64,000 bases of DNA from Aricia agestis. Its lineage: Eukaryota > Arthropoda > Insecta > Lepidoptera > Lycaenidae. Each line of letters opens with the position of its first letter. The first letter of the stretch is position 1. Position numbers and translations under genes: made by a program. Location of the stretch: positions 7,601,501 to 7,665,500 of the forward strand of contig NC_056410.1 of assembly GCF_905147365.1 (NCBI RefSeq). The letters run 5' to 3'. Positions 43,601-54,655 of this stretch are shown piece after piece. The notes under the pieces were generated by a model that was not told the origin of the DNA, made no database searches, and saw only the letters and a list, made by a program, of their open reading frames with translations.

Positions 43601-44120
43601 CTTTCAAATAATTTCCCCCGTTTTTTTCACATTTTTCTATTTCTTCGCTCCTATTAGTTTTAGCGTGATAAAATATAGCCTATAGCCTTCCTCGATAAAT
43701 GGGCTATCTAACACTTAAAGAATTTTTCAAATCGGACCAGTACTTCCTGAGATTAGCGCGTTCATATAAGCCCTTTCAAATAATTTCCCCCGTTTTTACC
43801 ACATTTTCCTCTATTTTTTCGCTCCTATTAGTCTTAGCGTGATAAAATGTAACTTATTGTCTTTCTCAATAACTGAGCTATCTAACACTGAAATAATTTT
43901 TCAAATCGGACCAAAACTTCCCGAGATTAGCGCGTCCAAATAAGCTCTTTCAAATAATTTTACCCCGTTTTTTCTACATTTTCCTCTATTTCCTCGCTCC
44001 TATTAGTCTTAGCGTGATAAAATATAGCCTATAGCCTTCCTCGATAAATGGACTATCTAACACTGAAAGAATTTTTCAAATCAGATGAGTAGTTCCTGAG
44101 ATTAGCGCGTTCAAACAAAC
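43601..44120 (+). repeat. Internal tandem repeats, 172-174-bp period
   Basis: CTTTCAAATAATTTCCCCCG-type starts lie at 43601, 43773 and 43947. Each unit holds CTCCTATTAGTCTTAGCGTG and CTATCTAACACT. Confidence 0.8.
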
Positions 44121-44678
44121 AAACTAACAAATTCTTCCGCTTTATAATATTATTAGTATAGATTTCGCCCATATTATTTTATTGAAGTAACTAAATAAGT
44201 ATGTCACCATGGCAACGTCCATCGCTATCCCGTCGCACAAACAATGGTCGCCGTCAGTCTCGAGTTGTAATAATTTACTATTATTTATTAAACAAATGCA
44301 CTTATCAATATAAAAAGTACCTACCCAGAAACCGATTCTCAGACCTACAGAATATGCATATAAAATTTGGTAAAAATCAGTAAACCCTTTTCGGAAGAGT
44401 ACGATGGCTAACATTGTGACACGAGAATTTTATATATAAGATGTACTCGTAGCTATAATATCCTATTGTATCGCAATTTGCATTTCTATAATAATAATAT
44501 GCATATTTTTAATAATAAGGTCACGAAATTTTAGTTCTTAAATTTATTATTTCTAAATTCTATAGTATAAGTCCTAGTTAGAGAGGTATATCGTAGATAT
44601 TATGCCCACTACATTGATATAAATGTAGGTATATAAAACTTGTATCGTATCGCAATTTGCATTTAGATATTGAGAGTA

Positions 44679-44877
44679 CAAAGGGTGTAATAAAGTGATA
44701 GTATTTTAGGTTATGTAAGTGCCCCATGTGTAGAATTTACTGTGAAAGTAGCAACGCTGAAAGTGTAAATTTTCGTCGATTTGTTTAGGCAAGTACCCCA
44801 GTTTTACAAATTATCCAAAAAAAAGTTACCTTTTCCATGCTGCTATTTCCACAGTAAAGTCTATTATATATTACAGG
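44679..44877. mobile_element. Degenerate palindromic CAGGGTGT-type MITE
   Basis: AGGGTGTAATAAAGTGATAG, TTTACTGTGAAAGTAGCAAC and an eroded mirror near 44830-44877 follow the family pattern. Confidence 0.55.
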
Positions 44878-45071
44878 GACTTAGGGTTGATTCAGACTGC
44901 AACGCGACGCATAGATGCATTTCTAAATTACTATGGATTTGACAGATTCGCAAGACGTCTGACGCAATTGAAATCTGTCGAATCCATTCAAAATAATGGG
45001 TGTCTCAAAAGTAAGTTCACATTTGCTTATCTTATTACGCGAAAGCAACTATTCTGAGGGGCGCGGGGGGT

Positions 45072-45659
45072 ATGTCAGTCGGTAGTCTGGCTCTTGGGAA
45101 TTTAGTCGCTATGGAGCGTTTCTCTGGTGCGGACCGTGCGTTGTGCGTACGTGAGTTTTACAAAAACGGTAATTCGGCGACTGTAGCGCGTAGAAAATTC
45201 TGCAGTATTCGACATATTCGTCACTTAAATGATGCGCCTAGCACTCGACTCATTGCAAAATGGGTTGAGAAGTTTGAAGAGACTGGGTCAACTCTGGAGA
45301 AACCAAAATCTGGGCGGCCAAGAACATCAAGAACAGCCGAAAACGTGGACAGTGTTACTCAGTCTATTCGAGATGATCCAAACCTCTCGATTCGGAAGCG
45401 TGCTGTTGCTTTAAATGTGCACAGATCTTCATTATGCCGCATTTTACACAAAGATTTAAAGCTGCACCCGTACAAAATTCAGTTAGTGCAAGAACTGAAG
45501 CCTCAAGATGCTGGTCAGAGGCTTGCCTTTGTAAATCAGATGATTGAGCGCTTTCCAACGTTCACCAACATCTTGTTTTCCGATGAAGCCCATTTTCACC
45601 TGAATGGGCATGTAAACAAGCAAAATTGTCGTTACTGGAGTGCAACCAACCCAAAATAA
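45072..45659 (+). pseudogene. Tc1-like transposase, N-terminal two thirds
   Basis: The 195-codon frame shows an N-terminal helix-turn-helix region (MERFSGADRALCVREF from the likely true start at 45111), a GRPRTSRT hook and a second DNA-binding block (LNVHRSSLCRILHKDLKLHP). The catalytic-core FSDEAHFHLNGHVNKQN has the first catalytic Asp at 171. It then runs through the deletion junction to a stop. The second and third catalytic acidic residues are absent. Confidence 0.85.
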
Positions 45660-45660
45660 A

Positions 45661-45819
45661 CCGACTTCCCTGGCACAATTAAAAGAAAATATCCGTCATG
45701 AAATGGCAGCCATCAGGGAGACTACCTGCCGAGCTGTCATAGGCAATTTTAGTGCCCGACTAAATGAATGCCGAGAGCGCAACGGTTTACATTTGGACGA
45801 TGTTATTTTTAAAAAATGA
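45661..45819 (+). pseudogene. Tc1-like transposase, C-terminal end
   Basis: In another frame directly after the preceding stop, 52 codons read LAQLKENIRHEMAAIRETTC to LHLDDVIFKK and stop. This is the C-terminal part of the same transposase. About 90-100 residues between the two parts are missing. Confidence 0.75.
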
Positions 45820-46103
45820 ATTCCCAAACAGTGTACTTCAATATAAAATAAACATTTTTTCAATAAAGCTAAGACTTTTCTTTAAAAAAAAGATTTAAAT
45901 GTGAACTTTCTTTTGAGACACCTTGTATATAGAAATGCATCTACGCGTCGCGTTGCGGTCTGAATTGACCCTTAGCTTATAATGTTAATGTGGTTTTCAA
46001 TTTAATTGAAAATGTCAAAAGCATCTGTAGTATTTTCAGCGTTCATTGCTTTGTATAAAATATTTGGTGAAATTATTAATGGCCTATTGTGTTTGTGGAA
46101 ATG

Positions 46104-46573
46104 CCGGGTTAATTCCAATCTAGCGCTGGATTGATACTGGAATTTACTTAAATGGACTAAATTGCATTCCAGTTCATTTCAGTGGCTGAACTGGAATAAT
46201 GTCGACGTAGGAGAGCCATGCTTCGGCACGAATGGGCCGGCTCGACCGGAGAAATACCACGTTCTCACAGAAAACCGGCGTGACACAGCGCTTGCGCTGT
46301 GTTTCGCCGAGTGAGTGAGTGTAACGGAGGCCCAATCCCCTACCCTATTCCCTTCCCTTTCCTCCCCTATTCCCTTCCCTTCCCATCCCTACCGTCCCCT
46401 ATTCCCTCTTAAAAGGCCGGCAACGCACCTGCAGCTCTTCTGATGCTGCGAGTGTTCATGGGCGATGGAAGTTGCATTCCATCAGTTGACCCGTTTGCTC
46501 GTTTGCCCTCTTATTTCATTAAAAAAATGCTTTGAAATGTCATGGATCACTGGATTGGAATAATTTAAACCCG
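46104..46573. mobile_element. MITE split by a SINE
   Basis: CCGGGTTAATTCCAATCTAG at left and CTGGATTGGAATAATTTAAACC near the right end are diverged inverses. A SINE occupies the middle. Similar CCAATCCAG sequence reappears at 62130-62190. Confidence 0.55.
46205..46527 (+). repeat. Full-length SINE
   Basis: ACGTAGGAGAGCCATGCTTC to TTATTTCATTAAAAAAA, with all family blocks in order. It lies inside the MITE above. Confidence 0.82.
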
Positions 46574-46967
46574 CTATGACTATAATTGTAGATTTAAGCG
46601 CAATTTCAATACCTCCTTTTTATATTTTTTACTGTAAACTTATAATTAAAATAATTTTTACTTTTTACATCATAATTATTATATGTGGCATTAGCATTAC
46701 GTGACTAAAGGTTAAGGACGTTTAAAGTGTGCTTTTTGTTACAATCATATTTTTTGTTTTCGTCTAGACTCGTGAGCATGATATTATGAGAAATTTATTA
46801 AGTCCTAACTGCTTTTTTCAATAAAAAATTTAAACAATTTTGTTAATATGGTTGATTTTTAACAAAATCTTTTAAACTTCGTATATCAATGCAGAGCTTA
46901 ACATTAAAATTTACAATTATGTAAGTTTGAACCTGTATAAAAAAACAATCTATCTTCCTTCATAATA

Positions 46968-47284
46968 TCTTATATATAAAATTCTCGTGTCACAATGTTA
47001 GGCCGCGTACTCCTCTGAAACGGCTTTACTGATTTTAACCAAGTTTTATAATATGCATATTCAGTGGGTCTGAGAATCGGCTACTGGGTACTTTTTATAT
47101 TGATAAGTGCATTTGTTGAATAAATAATAGTAAATTATTATAACTCGAGACGGACGCCGACCATTGTTTGTGCGACGGGATAGCGATGGACGTTGCCATG
47201 GTGACATACTTATTTAGTCACTTCAATAAAATAAAATGGGCGAAATACTTTATATGGCAAAGAAACGTTTGCCGGGACAGCTAG
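46968..47284 (+). mobile_element. Helitron HelA, copy 5, intact
   Basis: TCTTATATATAAAATTCTCG after A, to CCGGGACAGCTAG before T, with the GGCAAA-GAAACG-TTTGCC hairpin. It is 317 bp and the best reference copy for the interrupted ones. Confidence 0.92.
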
Positions 47285-48136
47285 TAATGTATAAAGTATA
47301 ATTATAATATTTTTTTTTTTTTGCAACGAAGAATTCAATTAGGAAACCTCTTTTAGTATAAAAATTTATGAATTAATGAATGAATCAATAAGACCCTATT
47401 TCGCCTAGAGGTAAGGGTAGGTATAAAATATTCAATCCCTACAGCTATATAAATTTACACCCGAAAGCATTTATTCCTTCTCACGTATGGACATTACAGA
47501 ACTCCCCAGAATCTGTAATGTGCAAAAATGGTTTCTGTCGATCACGTTCCTTTATAGAATCTGTTTTACCCTGTGAGATATAATAATAATAATATGTTAC
47601 AGCGATTTTTCTCGAATTAGTTTCTATTTTCATAATATATTCAAAAATAATAAAAATAACGCGTTAATGGTGTTATTAAAGTCCGTGAGAGACAGTGTGT
47701 GATGAGAGACAGACTCACACAATTAAATGCGAAAGTGTGGTGTCCGTTTGTATTGCCGCTGCTAAACTATTGGATGTTTTTTTCTGGATATTTTATTTGG
47801 ATTTGAGACTCGGGAAAGGAGAAAGGATTGTTTTAATTAACCTTTTCTGCATAGCAAAATCTCGGGCAACGTTATGAAATTTTGTGAAATTTAGGAAATC
47901 CCAACAATCATTATATTTTGTCCCGAGACTGTACATAATATCATAATGTAAAATCTAAATGCCTGAAAAATAGATTGCGTCGTCAGTCTGGATTTTATAC
48001 TGCCATAATGTACGGTTCCGTGCAAATCGCGTGCAGACATTAGTGGTATCGATTGACATAACCGCAGCTGGGAGTCATTGGTCGGAAACCTGCACGACAC
48101 CTGACGCCTCGCGCAATCGATGTCACATCACTTTTT
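47285..48136. other. Mostly unassigned; HelF-like relic near 47730-47880
   Basis: GCGAAAGTGTGGTGTCCG and GAGACTCGGGAAAGGAGAAA resemble HelF blocks. The minus-strand frame at 47891-48100 has no recognised domain. Confidence 0.4.
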
Positions 48137-48238
48137 AGAGTTAATTCAGACTGCAACGCGACGAGGCGAGGCGTCAAATCCATATAAATTTAGAAATGCA
48201 TCTACGCGTCGCTTTGCGGTCTGAACTCTGAACCAAAC
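48137..48238. mobile_element. Harbinger-like MITE, short copy
   Basis: AGAGTTAATTCAGACTGCAAC at left and GCGGTCTGAACTCTGAACC at right, with CATCTACGCGTCG between. It abuts the next copy. Confidence 0.6.
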
Positions 48239-48241
48239 CTT

Positions 48242-48376
48242 AGGGTCAATTCAGAGCGCAACGGACGCGTAGATGCATTTCTAAATTTGTACTGAATTGA
48301 CAGATTTCGTGAGCGTGAGATGCACGTGCAAAATAAATATGCACCTACGCGTCACGTTGCGGTCTGAATTGACCCT
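48242..48376. mobile_element. Harbinger-like MITE, intact copy
   Basis: GGGTCAATTCAGAGCGCAAC at left and TTGCGGTCTGAATTGACCC at right are inverted and flanked by TTA on both sides. Confidence 0.82.
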
Positions 48377-48378
48377 TA

Positions 48379-48568
48379 GTGTCTAAAGACACTCGACCGA
48401 AATTACGCGGCGTAAATTCCGCATGATTACGTCCGCGATGTCAAACGCATACAAAATACGGACGGAACGCGACGGAATAGTGTGTCATCGGTAATTTAAA
48501 ATACATTGCGGGCGTAATCATGCGGAATTTCCGCCGCGTAAATTCGGCCTAGTGTGTTTAGACACTAA
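48379..48568. mobile_element. TIR MITE with TAGTGTCTAAA termini
   Basis: TAGTGTCTAAAGACACTCG and ACGCGGCGTAAATTCCGCAT are mirrored at right over about 55 bp. It directly follows the Harbinger-like MITE. Confidence 0.82.
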
Positions 48569-48899
48569 CAGTCATCATCATCATCATCACCAGTATGTGT
48601 AATGTTTGTAAGAAGGCAATGTATCATGAGCAAATATTATAATTTAAAAAAGTTTACTTTTCTCCAGTATAAAACGTGTGAAAATCTTATTATATTTTTA
48701 TTCAAAGTAATTTATCATTTCCTGACATGAACTAGTAATATGCATAGTATTTACTAAACTTCACAGGATAGAATTATAAATTTATATACTATTTAACTAT
48801 ATGATATTAACCAAACAACGATATTTAATAACAATTTGTGCAGCAACTCTTAAAATGAAAGAGAGAAGAGAGCATGAATTTTAATATTATATGTCTTAC

Positions 48900-48956
48900 C
48901 TTATTATTTTCTTGCACCCATTTCGGATCTACTGATAAAGGCTTTGCAGCAAAAAG
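48900..48956 (-). CDS. Possible single exon on the minus strand
   Basis: On the minus strand, AG then 19 open codons (LFAAKPLSVDPKWVQENNK) then a GTAAGA donor. The residues look protein-like in an AT-rich setting, but there is no partner exon, no family match and only a weak acceptor. Chance is a real alternative. Confidence 0.15.
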
Positions 48957-49389
48957 CTTAATAACAGTATTGCATTATAAAACCTTCAAGGAAAATGTAA
49001 TGTAATACATTTTTAATATTGGATGAAACAATTGTACCATGGAAAGCATTCAAAGAGAATTCTGTATTCAGCAACGGTATTTCAATTTTATATTGCCTGT
49101 CGTATGGAAGTATTGGCCGATTTACTTGAAATATGCTGATTCTCTTTATGATAAATTTGGTTATTATGTTTTTTACAAGACCTACTTTTGTTTTCAACTA
49201 AAAATATATTTTTGCAATTTAAGGAAGATTTTATTCATTCACTAGAGCATTATTTTGTTATTTTTAAAATAAATTTCGTAACCACAACGTTAATGAAAAG
49301 TAAATATTATAATTTTGTTAAGCGTGCTTTATAAAACATTTTCAATCACCAATGAAAATACTTCTTAATAAATTAAATGGTCAACACAT
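48957..49389. other. AT-rich interval with overlapping chance frames
   Basis: Overlapping 79- and 68-codon frames on both strands give no recognisable domain. Confidence 0.4.
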
Positions 49390-49619
49390 CCTAGTAGCTT
49401 TGTCCACATTATGTCTTTTCCTGTTCGTCAAGGGCATGCGTTATAGCGCAGCCAATAGCTAACGTGAGGCATGCTCGCGACGCATGCCCTCTGATCCAAA
49501 ACTTAAAAAATGACAATATTGGCGTTGCGGTCCTTGTCGTATTCAATTATTGAATGAGCCAATATGAAGTTGATGACAAAAATTGAAGATGAAAGTGCAG
49601 CTTGTGGACATATCTAGGC
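49390..49619 (-). mobile_element. MITE, GCATGCCC family, copy 2 (inverted)
   Basis: It starts AGCTTTGTCCACATTATG, contains AAGGGCATGCGTTATAGCGC and AATATTGGCGTTGCGG, and ends GTGGACATATCTAGG. Orientation is opposite to 31982-32212. Confidence 0.75.
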
Positions 49620-49836
49620 TATGTCACACTATGCGCTTTTGTCTTCGTCATCTTCTTTCAATCAACAAACGCAACGCCAACTGTCATTTTTAATAATAAA
49701 GCAAAGTTTGGGATACGGTCAGAGGGCATGCGTCGCGGGCATGCCTTACGTTCGCTGTTGATTGCGCTATAACGCATGCCCTTGAAACAGAAAAAGGCAC
49801 AGATTCAAAATATTTTATAAGCTTTGTCCATACAAA
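49612..49836 (+). mobile_element. MITE, GCATGCCC family, copy 3
   Basis: TATGTCACACTATGCGC to AAGCTTTGTCC in the same orientation as copy 1. Adjacent to copy 2, it forms an inverted pair. A 26-bp-arm palindrome (GATTCAAAATATTTTATAAG and mirror) at 49803-49858 overlaps its right end. Confidence 0.7.
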
Positions 49837-49940
49837 GCTTATAAAATATCTTGAATCATCTTCCTGTTTTCGTAGCTCGATCGTAGCCGCATTTGTTGGC
49901 GTGCTACGCGCTACGAGTTACGTATTGTATGTATTAATAC

Positions 49941-50075
49941 AGGCTGTAACAAAATAAGTGATAATACTTTAGGGTGTGTATTACATAGAGTAACGTAGAC
50001 TTCACTGTGTACTTACTTTCAGCAGCGTTGAAAGAGCAACTTTTTTGTTTGGAATAATCCATGATACTCGGCGGT
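49941..50075 (+). mobile_element. Half of the palindromic CAGGGTGT MITE
   Basis: TACAGGCTGTAACAAAATAA and GATAATACTTTAGGGTGTG match the left arm. The mirror arm is missing. Confidence 0.6.
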
Positions 50076-50298
50076 TGCCAATACAAATCACAAAAAATAC
50101 TTTCGACCAAATATTCTTTTTAAATGATGAATGGTCTGGCAGCCCTAAATAAATACATAAGTAGTTTCAAAAATTTCCGCAAGGCCTTACAAATACAATC
50201 AATTGTTTGGGAAGGTATGAAATTGGGACACTTCACTTTTCATACGACTAGATTAGACCGATTTTCAAAATATTGTTATAGTTAATAATTTATTTATA

Positions 50299-50783
50299 CT
50301 AGAGATCGCCCAATGGTCGAAATTCGACCTTAATTTCAGCGGCATTAGGACTACTACCTATATTTAAAAAATATATTGACTTTATCATATTTTTTTCAAC
50401 TCTCGTCTCTGGGACTCAGCTGATCTCAGACTGGCCGTGTAAGCATTGTCTAATAGTATCTAAGATTCAATAAAAAAACTATAATCCATTTTCAATTTGT
50501 CATCTTGTTGTCAACAGACTTCAACCATAAATAAAAGAGTATAATTCGTTTGCATAGGCTTGTCAATCAAAAATCTGTCATTTTTCCTTGTGTGTGTGTT
50601 GTAGTGTGTGTAATGTTTCATTTGTTAAAAAAATGTATGATAAAAGCATAATTTCAAAATAATATTAGCTCGATGCACTCCTTCACCATATAAACTATAA
50701 CTATGCAAAATTTTATTCACCTACCTTCCCCATTTTTCGTCAAAAGGGATACAAAGTTTTTGGCTCACGTATTTATATATAGA
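50299..50783 (-). mobile_element. Helitron HelH, copy 2
   Basis: The plus-strand left end CTAGAGATCGCCC with the GGTCGAAATTCGACC hairpin and right end ATTTATATATAGA before T is the exact inverse layout of 37393-37891. Confidence 0.88.
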
Positions 50784-50982
50784 TAATTCTAATTTGTAAA
50801 TGTTTTTTACTGAATTTATTTAGCTTACTACGTATACAATTTAATAGAAACGGGTAATGGTCTATTTTATGTATAGAAAAACATATTTTAAAATGTGGGA
50901 CAAAGATTTAGATAGAAAGTACACTTTTTTTGAGAAATGCTCTAATATAAGCCATTTCAATTTGAAACAGGCAGTCCGACAA

Positions 50983-51182
50983 TCAATAATAATATTATTA
51001 TCATTAATGCCAAAGTGTGTCTATCTGTATCTTTACGCCTAAACCGCTAAACCGATGTTGCTCAAATTTGATTTGATTTTGAATCCCGGGAAAGGATATA
51101 GGGGACTCTCTTCCCCGGGAAAATGTACAGTTCCAGCGCGATAAATGAATTTTGGCGCAACGGAGTTGCGGGCGTCATCTAG
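50983..51182 (+). mobile_element. Helitron HelF, copy at 51 kb
   Basis: It probably starts TCAATAATAATATTATTATC. It contains ATCCCGGGAAAGGATATAGG and the hairpin CGCAAC-GGA-GTTGCG and ends GGGCGTCATCTAG before T. Confidence 0.8.
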
Positions 51183-51206
51183 TTTAATATATAATATCTT
51201 TTTGTG

Positions 51207-51519
51207 TTATAAACATAAAGTTAATAATTAATAAACCTAGTGGAATAGAGCAACAATCTCGAGCTGTTAAACGAAACCGAAATTGGTTTACGTCTGTGTG
51301 GAAAAATATGTGTATGTTACACAAGCATGATTGAACATGAATTCTATGAGAATAAAATTTCAACGTGCCGATAAGTGCCGACTGGACGTCAAAAAAAGAG
51401 TTCTGCTGTCATGTATCACACGTCTCTTTTTACCACGCAGTGTTACTGATAGTGACATCTCGCTTCCTCAGGCCTTTGTTTCTCTATTCCGCTAAGTATA
51501 TTAACTTTATGGTTATAAA
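51207..51519 (-). mobile_element. CCATAAAGTTAAT MITE, copy 2 (inverted)
   Basis: The inverse of 12452-12757 along its length, from TTATAAACATAAAGTTAAT to ATTAACTTTATGGTTATAA. Confidence 0.8.
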
Positions 51520-51798
51520 TAAGGTAAATTTTGCATCTCATCTAAATCTGTGTTATAAAATATGTCTAATTTTCTAGATTTTATCTCAATACTTGAGATC
51601 TTACTGCCGTATTCAGAGTGGAACATTAATTACTTAAATGCTATTAAATGTAATAAATTTAAAATTAAGACATAAGCCCCATACATTATCTGCCAAACTC
51701 TTCATTAAATTGAAGGTTAATCATAATTAAATATCTCTGAGTGCGGCGGTTAGTGTTAACCCTTTTTTACATAACACATAGTAATCATAATTATTTTA

Positions 51799-51971
51799 TC
51801 TTATATCTTTAAACGAGCATTTCTTGTATGTCGGCTCTAACGATTTTCATGAAATTTAGTATATAGGTGGTTTAGGGGGCGATAAATCGATGTAGCTAGG
51901 AATTATTTTTAAAAAATGTCATTTTATTCGTGTTTTATCGAATACCGAGCAAAGCTCGGTCAAATAGCTAG
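51799..51971 (+). mobile_element. Short Helitron HelI, copy 1
   Basis: TCTTATATCTTTAAACGAGC after A to the hairpin ACCGAGC-AAA-GCTCGGT and AAATAGCTAG before T. At 173 bp it is one of the smallest Helitrons here. It is followed at once by a HelH fragment (51972-52240). Confidence 0.85.
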
Positions 51972-52240
51972 TAGTATTAATTCGCGAGCGAAAAACTTTC
52001 GATCCCTTTTGACGAAAAATGCGCAAACGTAGGTGAATTAAATTGTATACAGTTATAGTTTATAATATGGTGAAGGACTGCATCAAGCTAATATTATTTT
52101 GAAATTATGCTTTTATCATACTTTTTTTTAATAAATAAAACATTACTTAAACTACAATGTGCACAAATGTGCGAATAGAAGAATTAATTAAATTTAAGGT
52201 CAAATTTTGACGATTGGGGCTTTCTCTATGATCTAATACA
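51972..52240 (+). mobile_element. HelH fragment, copy 3
   Basis: CGAGCGAAAAACTTTCGATC and GACTGCATCAAGCTAATATT match the first half of HelH. Homology fades toward AAGGTCAAATTTTGACGATTGG at the end. Confidence 0.65.
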
Positions 52241-52805
52241 TGTAAGAACATTATGCTATCATCGTCGTATTCTACGAAGCTACTACAAGTAATTACGCGT
52301 TGGCACATGAAGCTTTTATAAGCTCGCTATGAACTGACGGTAACAGGTTTGGCTTTGTTACACTCAATGAGCTTACGAGCTTTTGTTATGTTAGGATAAC
52401 TTAAACTTTGCAACAACTTCACACTCATAATACAAAATCGATACGCAACAGATGTTTGATTTGTCTCAAATTATAAATAGATTATTAAAATATTTTATCT
52501 GTCTATCAGACAAATGTACGTTTAAAAAAGTTTTATCAATACGATATATAATGATCGACTGACTGACAATCTGATCTGACGATCAGAATACTAGTTCTCG
52601 TATTTAACATAGACTGTTAAGTTACTCTAATTAAACCATTAACAAAATCTTGAAATCAAATAGTGACTTTAGGAGCAATTAAAGATCACTTAACATTGAA
52701 TTTTGACATTGATAATTGAGAAAATATAGCTTCATAATATATTCTTAATTATAAATACTTTCGATTAATATTATGCTATCGCATCTGTAATCAAAGACTG
52801 TATTA
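52241..52805. other. AT-rich interval, nothing identified
   Basis: No recognised features. Confidence 0.4.
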
Positions 52806-52839
52806 TCTTATATCTTAAAACGAGCAATTCTTGTATATA

Positions 52840-52894
<55 letters not shown>

Positions 52895-52997
52895 ATTTGT
52901 TAATCGATAAAACACGAATAAAAAGACATTTTCTACAATTGATTCCTTGCTAAATCGATTTATCGCCCCCGAAACCCCCTTTATACTAAATTTCATG

Positions 52998-53463
<466 letters not shown>

Positions 53464-53465
53464 TA

Positions 53466-53504
<39 letters not shown>

Positions 53505-53660
53505 CATGAAATTTAGTATAAAGGGGGTTTCGGGGGCGATAAATCGATTTAGCAAGGAATCAATTTTAGAAAATGTCTTTTTATTCGTGTTTTATCGATA
53601 ATCGATAAACTGAAAAATAACATAGGTTATTTTTCAGTTTATCGATTAACAAATAAAAAT

Positions 53661-54256
53661 GACATAGGTCGGTGACCTCATTCTCGGAAGGGGACTTATT
53701 TCTTACGAACTCATTAGTATTTGCTTCTGAAAGTATTTGAATGTCTTCATTTTTTTTCTTTTATCAGACTTCTCAACTTTTATATTATATTAGAATACAT
53801 ATTATTATTATATGTAGTTGTGCCTTGATACATTAGTAACATTAATTTTGTAATTTTGTAAAAGACAAACCAATACACCCTTAATTAAAGATGTTCTTCA
53901 TAGATACATCTATACAAAACATATCTGACAGGAAAAATACTTTATAAAACTGTAACTTTTTTAACCGAGACACATTCCACTATTCAGACCTGGAGACTTT
54001 TCATCGCAACTTGCTTTGATGTCTGCTACAGTATTTTCGGGCTGGATAAAAATCCACGTACCCATATTGAACGAGTTTCGCTATTTCTAAACAAATAGGT
54101 CAACCGAATCGACATGCAAATATTTTTCTATATTTGGTTTGGCTTAGGCCAGCCCTAACGGCTGTGTGAAACAACAAAAGCAGCAGGTGGACATTATCTT
54201 TTATACTTTAAAGTACAAGTGAAGGTGGTCGCTGCATCATTCTGCTTTTTTTATTA
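53661..54256. other. AT-rich interval, nothing identified
   Basis: No recognised features. Confidence 0.4.
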
Positions 54257-54481
54257 TCTATATATATAAAACTCAAAGGTGACTGACTGACATGTTGATC
54301 TATGAACGCACAGCCCAAACCACTGGACGGATCGGGCTGAAATTTGGCACGCAGGTAGATGTTATGACGTAGGCATCCGCTAAGAAAGGATTTTGATCAA
54401 TTCCAACCCCAAGTTAAAATAGGGGATGAAAGTGTGTATATAATACTTCTTAACGCGAGCAAAGCCGCGGGCATAAGCTCG
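54257..54481 (+). mobile_element. Short Helitron, CTCAAAGGTGACTGACTGAC type
   Basis: It starts TCTATATATATAAAACTCAA after A, contains CCAAACCACTGGACGGATCG and has a GCGAGCAAAGCCGCGGGC hairpin region. It ends CTCG before T, a variant of CTAG. Confidence 0.78.
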
Positions 54482-54655
54482 TCTCATTATAAACTGTGTT
54501 ACTTGTATGTTTTGATTTCGTAAGTGTAAGAGGGAAACCCGCGCAGTCGTGCAATTTAACTTAGTTAATCTTGCCTTCCCGGCACTCTACAAAATAGAAC
54601 GAGTACTTACATTTTGTAGCCAATATACGTTATTTTTATATTTCAAGATTTTTAA

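Larger units (their letters stand above)
42967..44162 (-). mobile_element. Helitron HelB inserted in HelA
   Basis: The plus-strand left end TTAGCTCTTGCCCGCGACTT and right end TTATTAGTATAGA show a minus-strand element starting TCTATACTAATAAT and ending CTAA. It sits exactly between the A and T of host GTA|TTTCGCCC with no duplication. The interior has about three units of 132 bp (43037-43440) and three units of 172-174 bp (43601-44120). Confidence 0.9.
42928..44441 (-). mobile_element. Helitron HelA, copy 4, split by another Helitron
   Basis: The plus-strand left piece 42928-42966 (CTAGCTGTCCCGGCAAACG to AAAGTA) and right piece 44163-44441 (TTTCGCCCATATTATTTT to TTTTATATATAAGA) join to give an intact HelA of about 318 bp in minus orientation. 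Confidence 0.9.
44996..45925 (+). mobile_element. Tc1/mariner-superfamily element, internally deleted
   Basis: Terminal repeats GGTGTCTCAAAAG(T/A)AAGTTC are inverted at both ends, 25 of 29 bases matching, with TA on each side (44994-44995, 45926-45927). It is 930 bp, shorter than a full element, because the middle of the transposase is missing. Confidence 0.88.
44884..45971. mobile_element. Harbinger-like MITE split by a Tc1-like element
   Basis: The left end GGGTTGATTCAGACTGCAAC and right end TTGCGGTCTGAATTGACCC are inverted, with TTA on both outer sides. Compare the uninterrupted copy at 48242-48376. TTA duplications and GGG ends fit PIF/Harbinger-type elements. The middle is the Tc1-like insertion. 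Confidence 0.8.

Noticed and set aside
43601..44120. Possible CRISPR-like array from regularly spaced repeats
   Set aside because: The units are 172-174 bp contiguous tandem repeats inside a eukaryotic Helitron, with no spacer structure.
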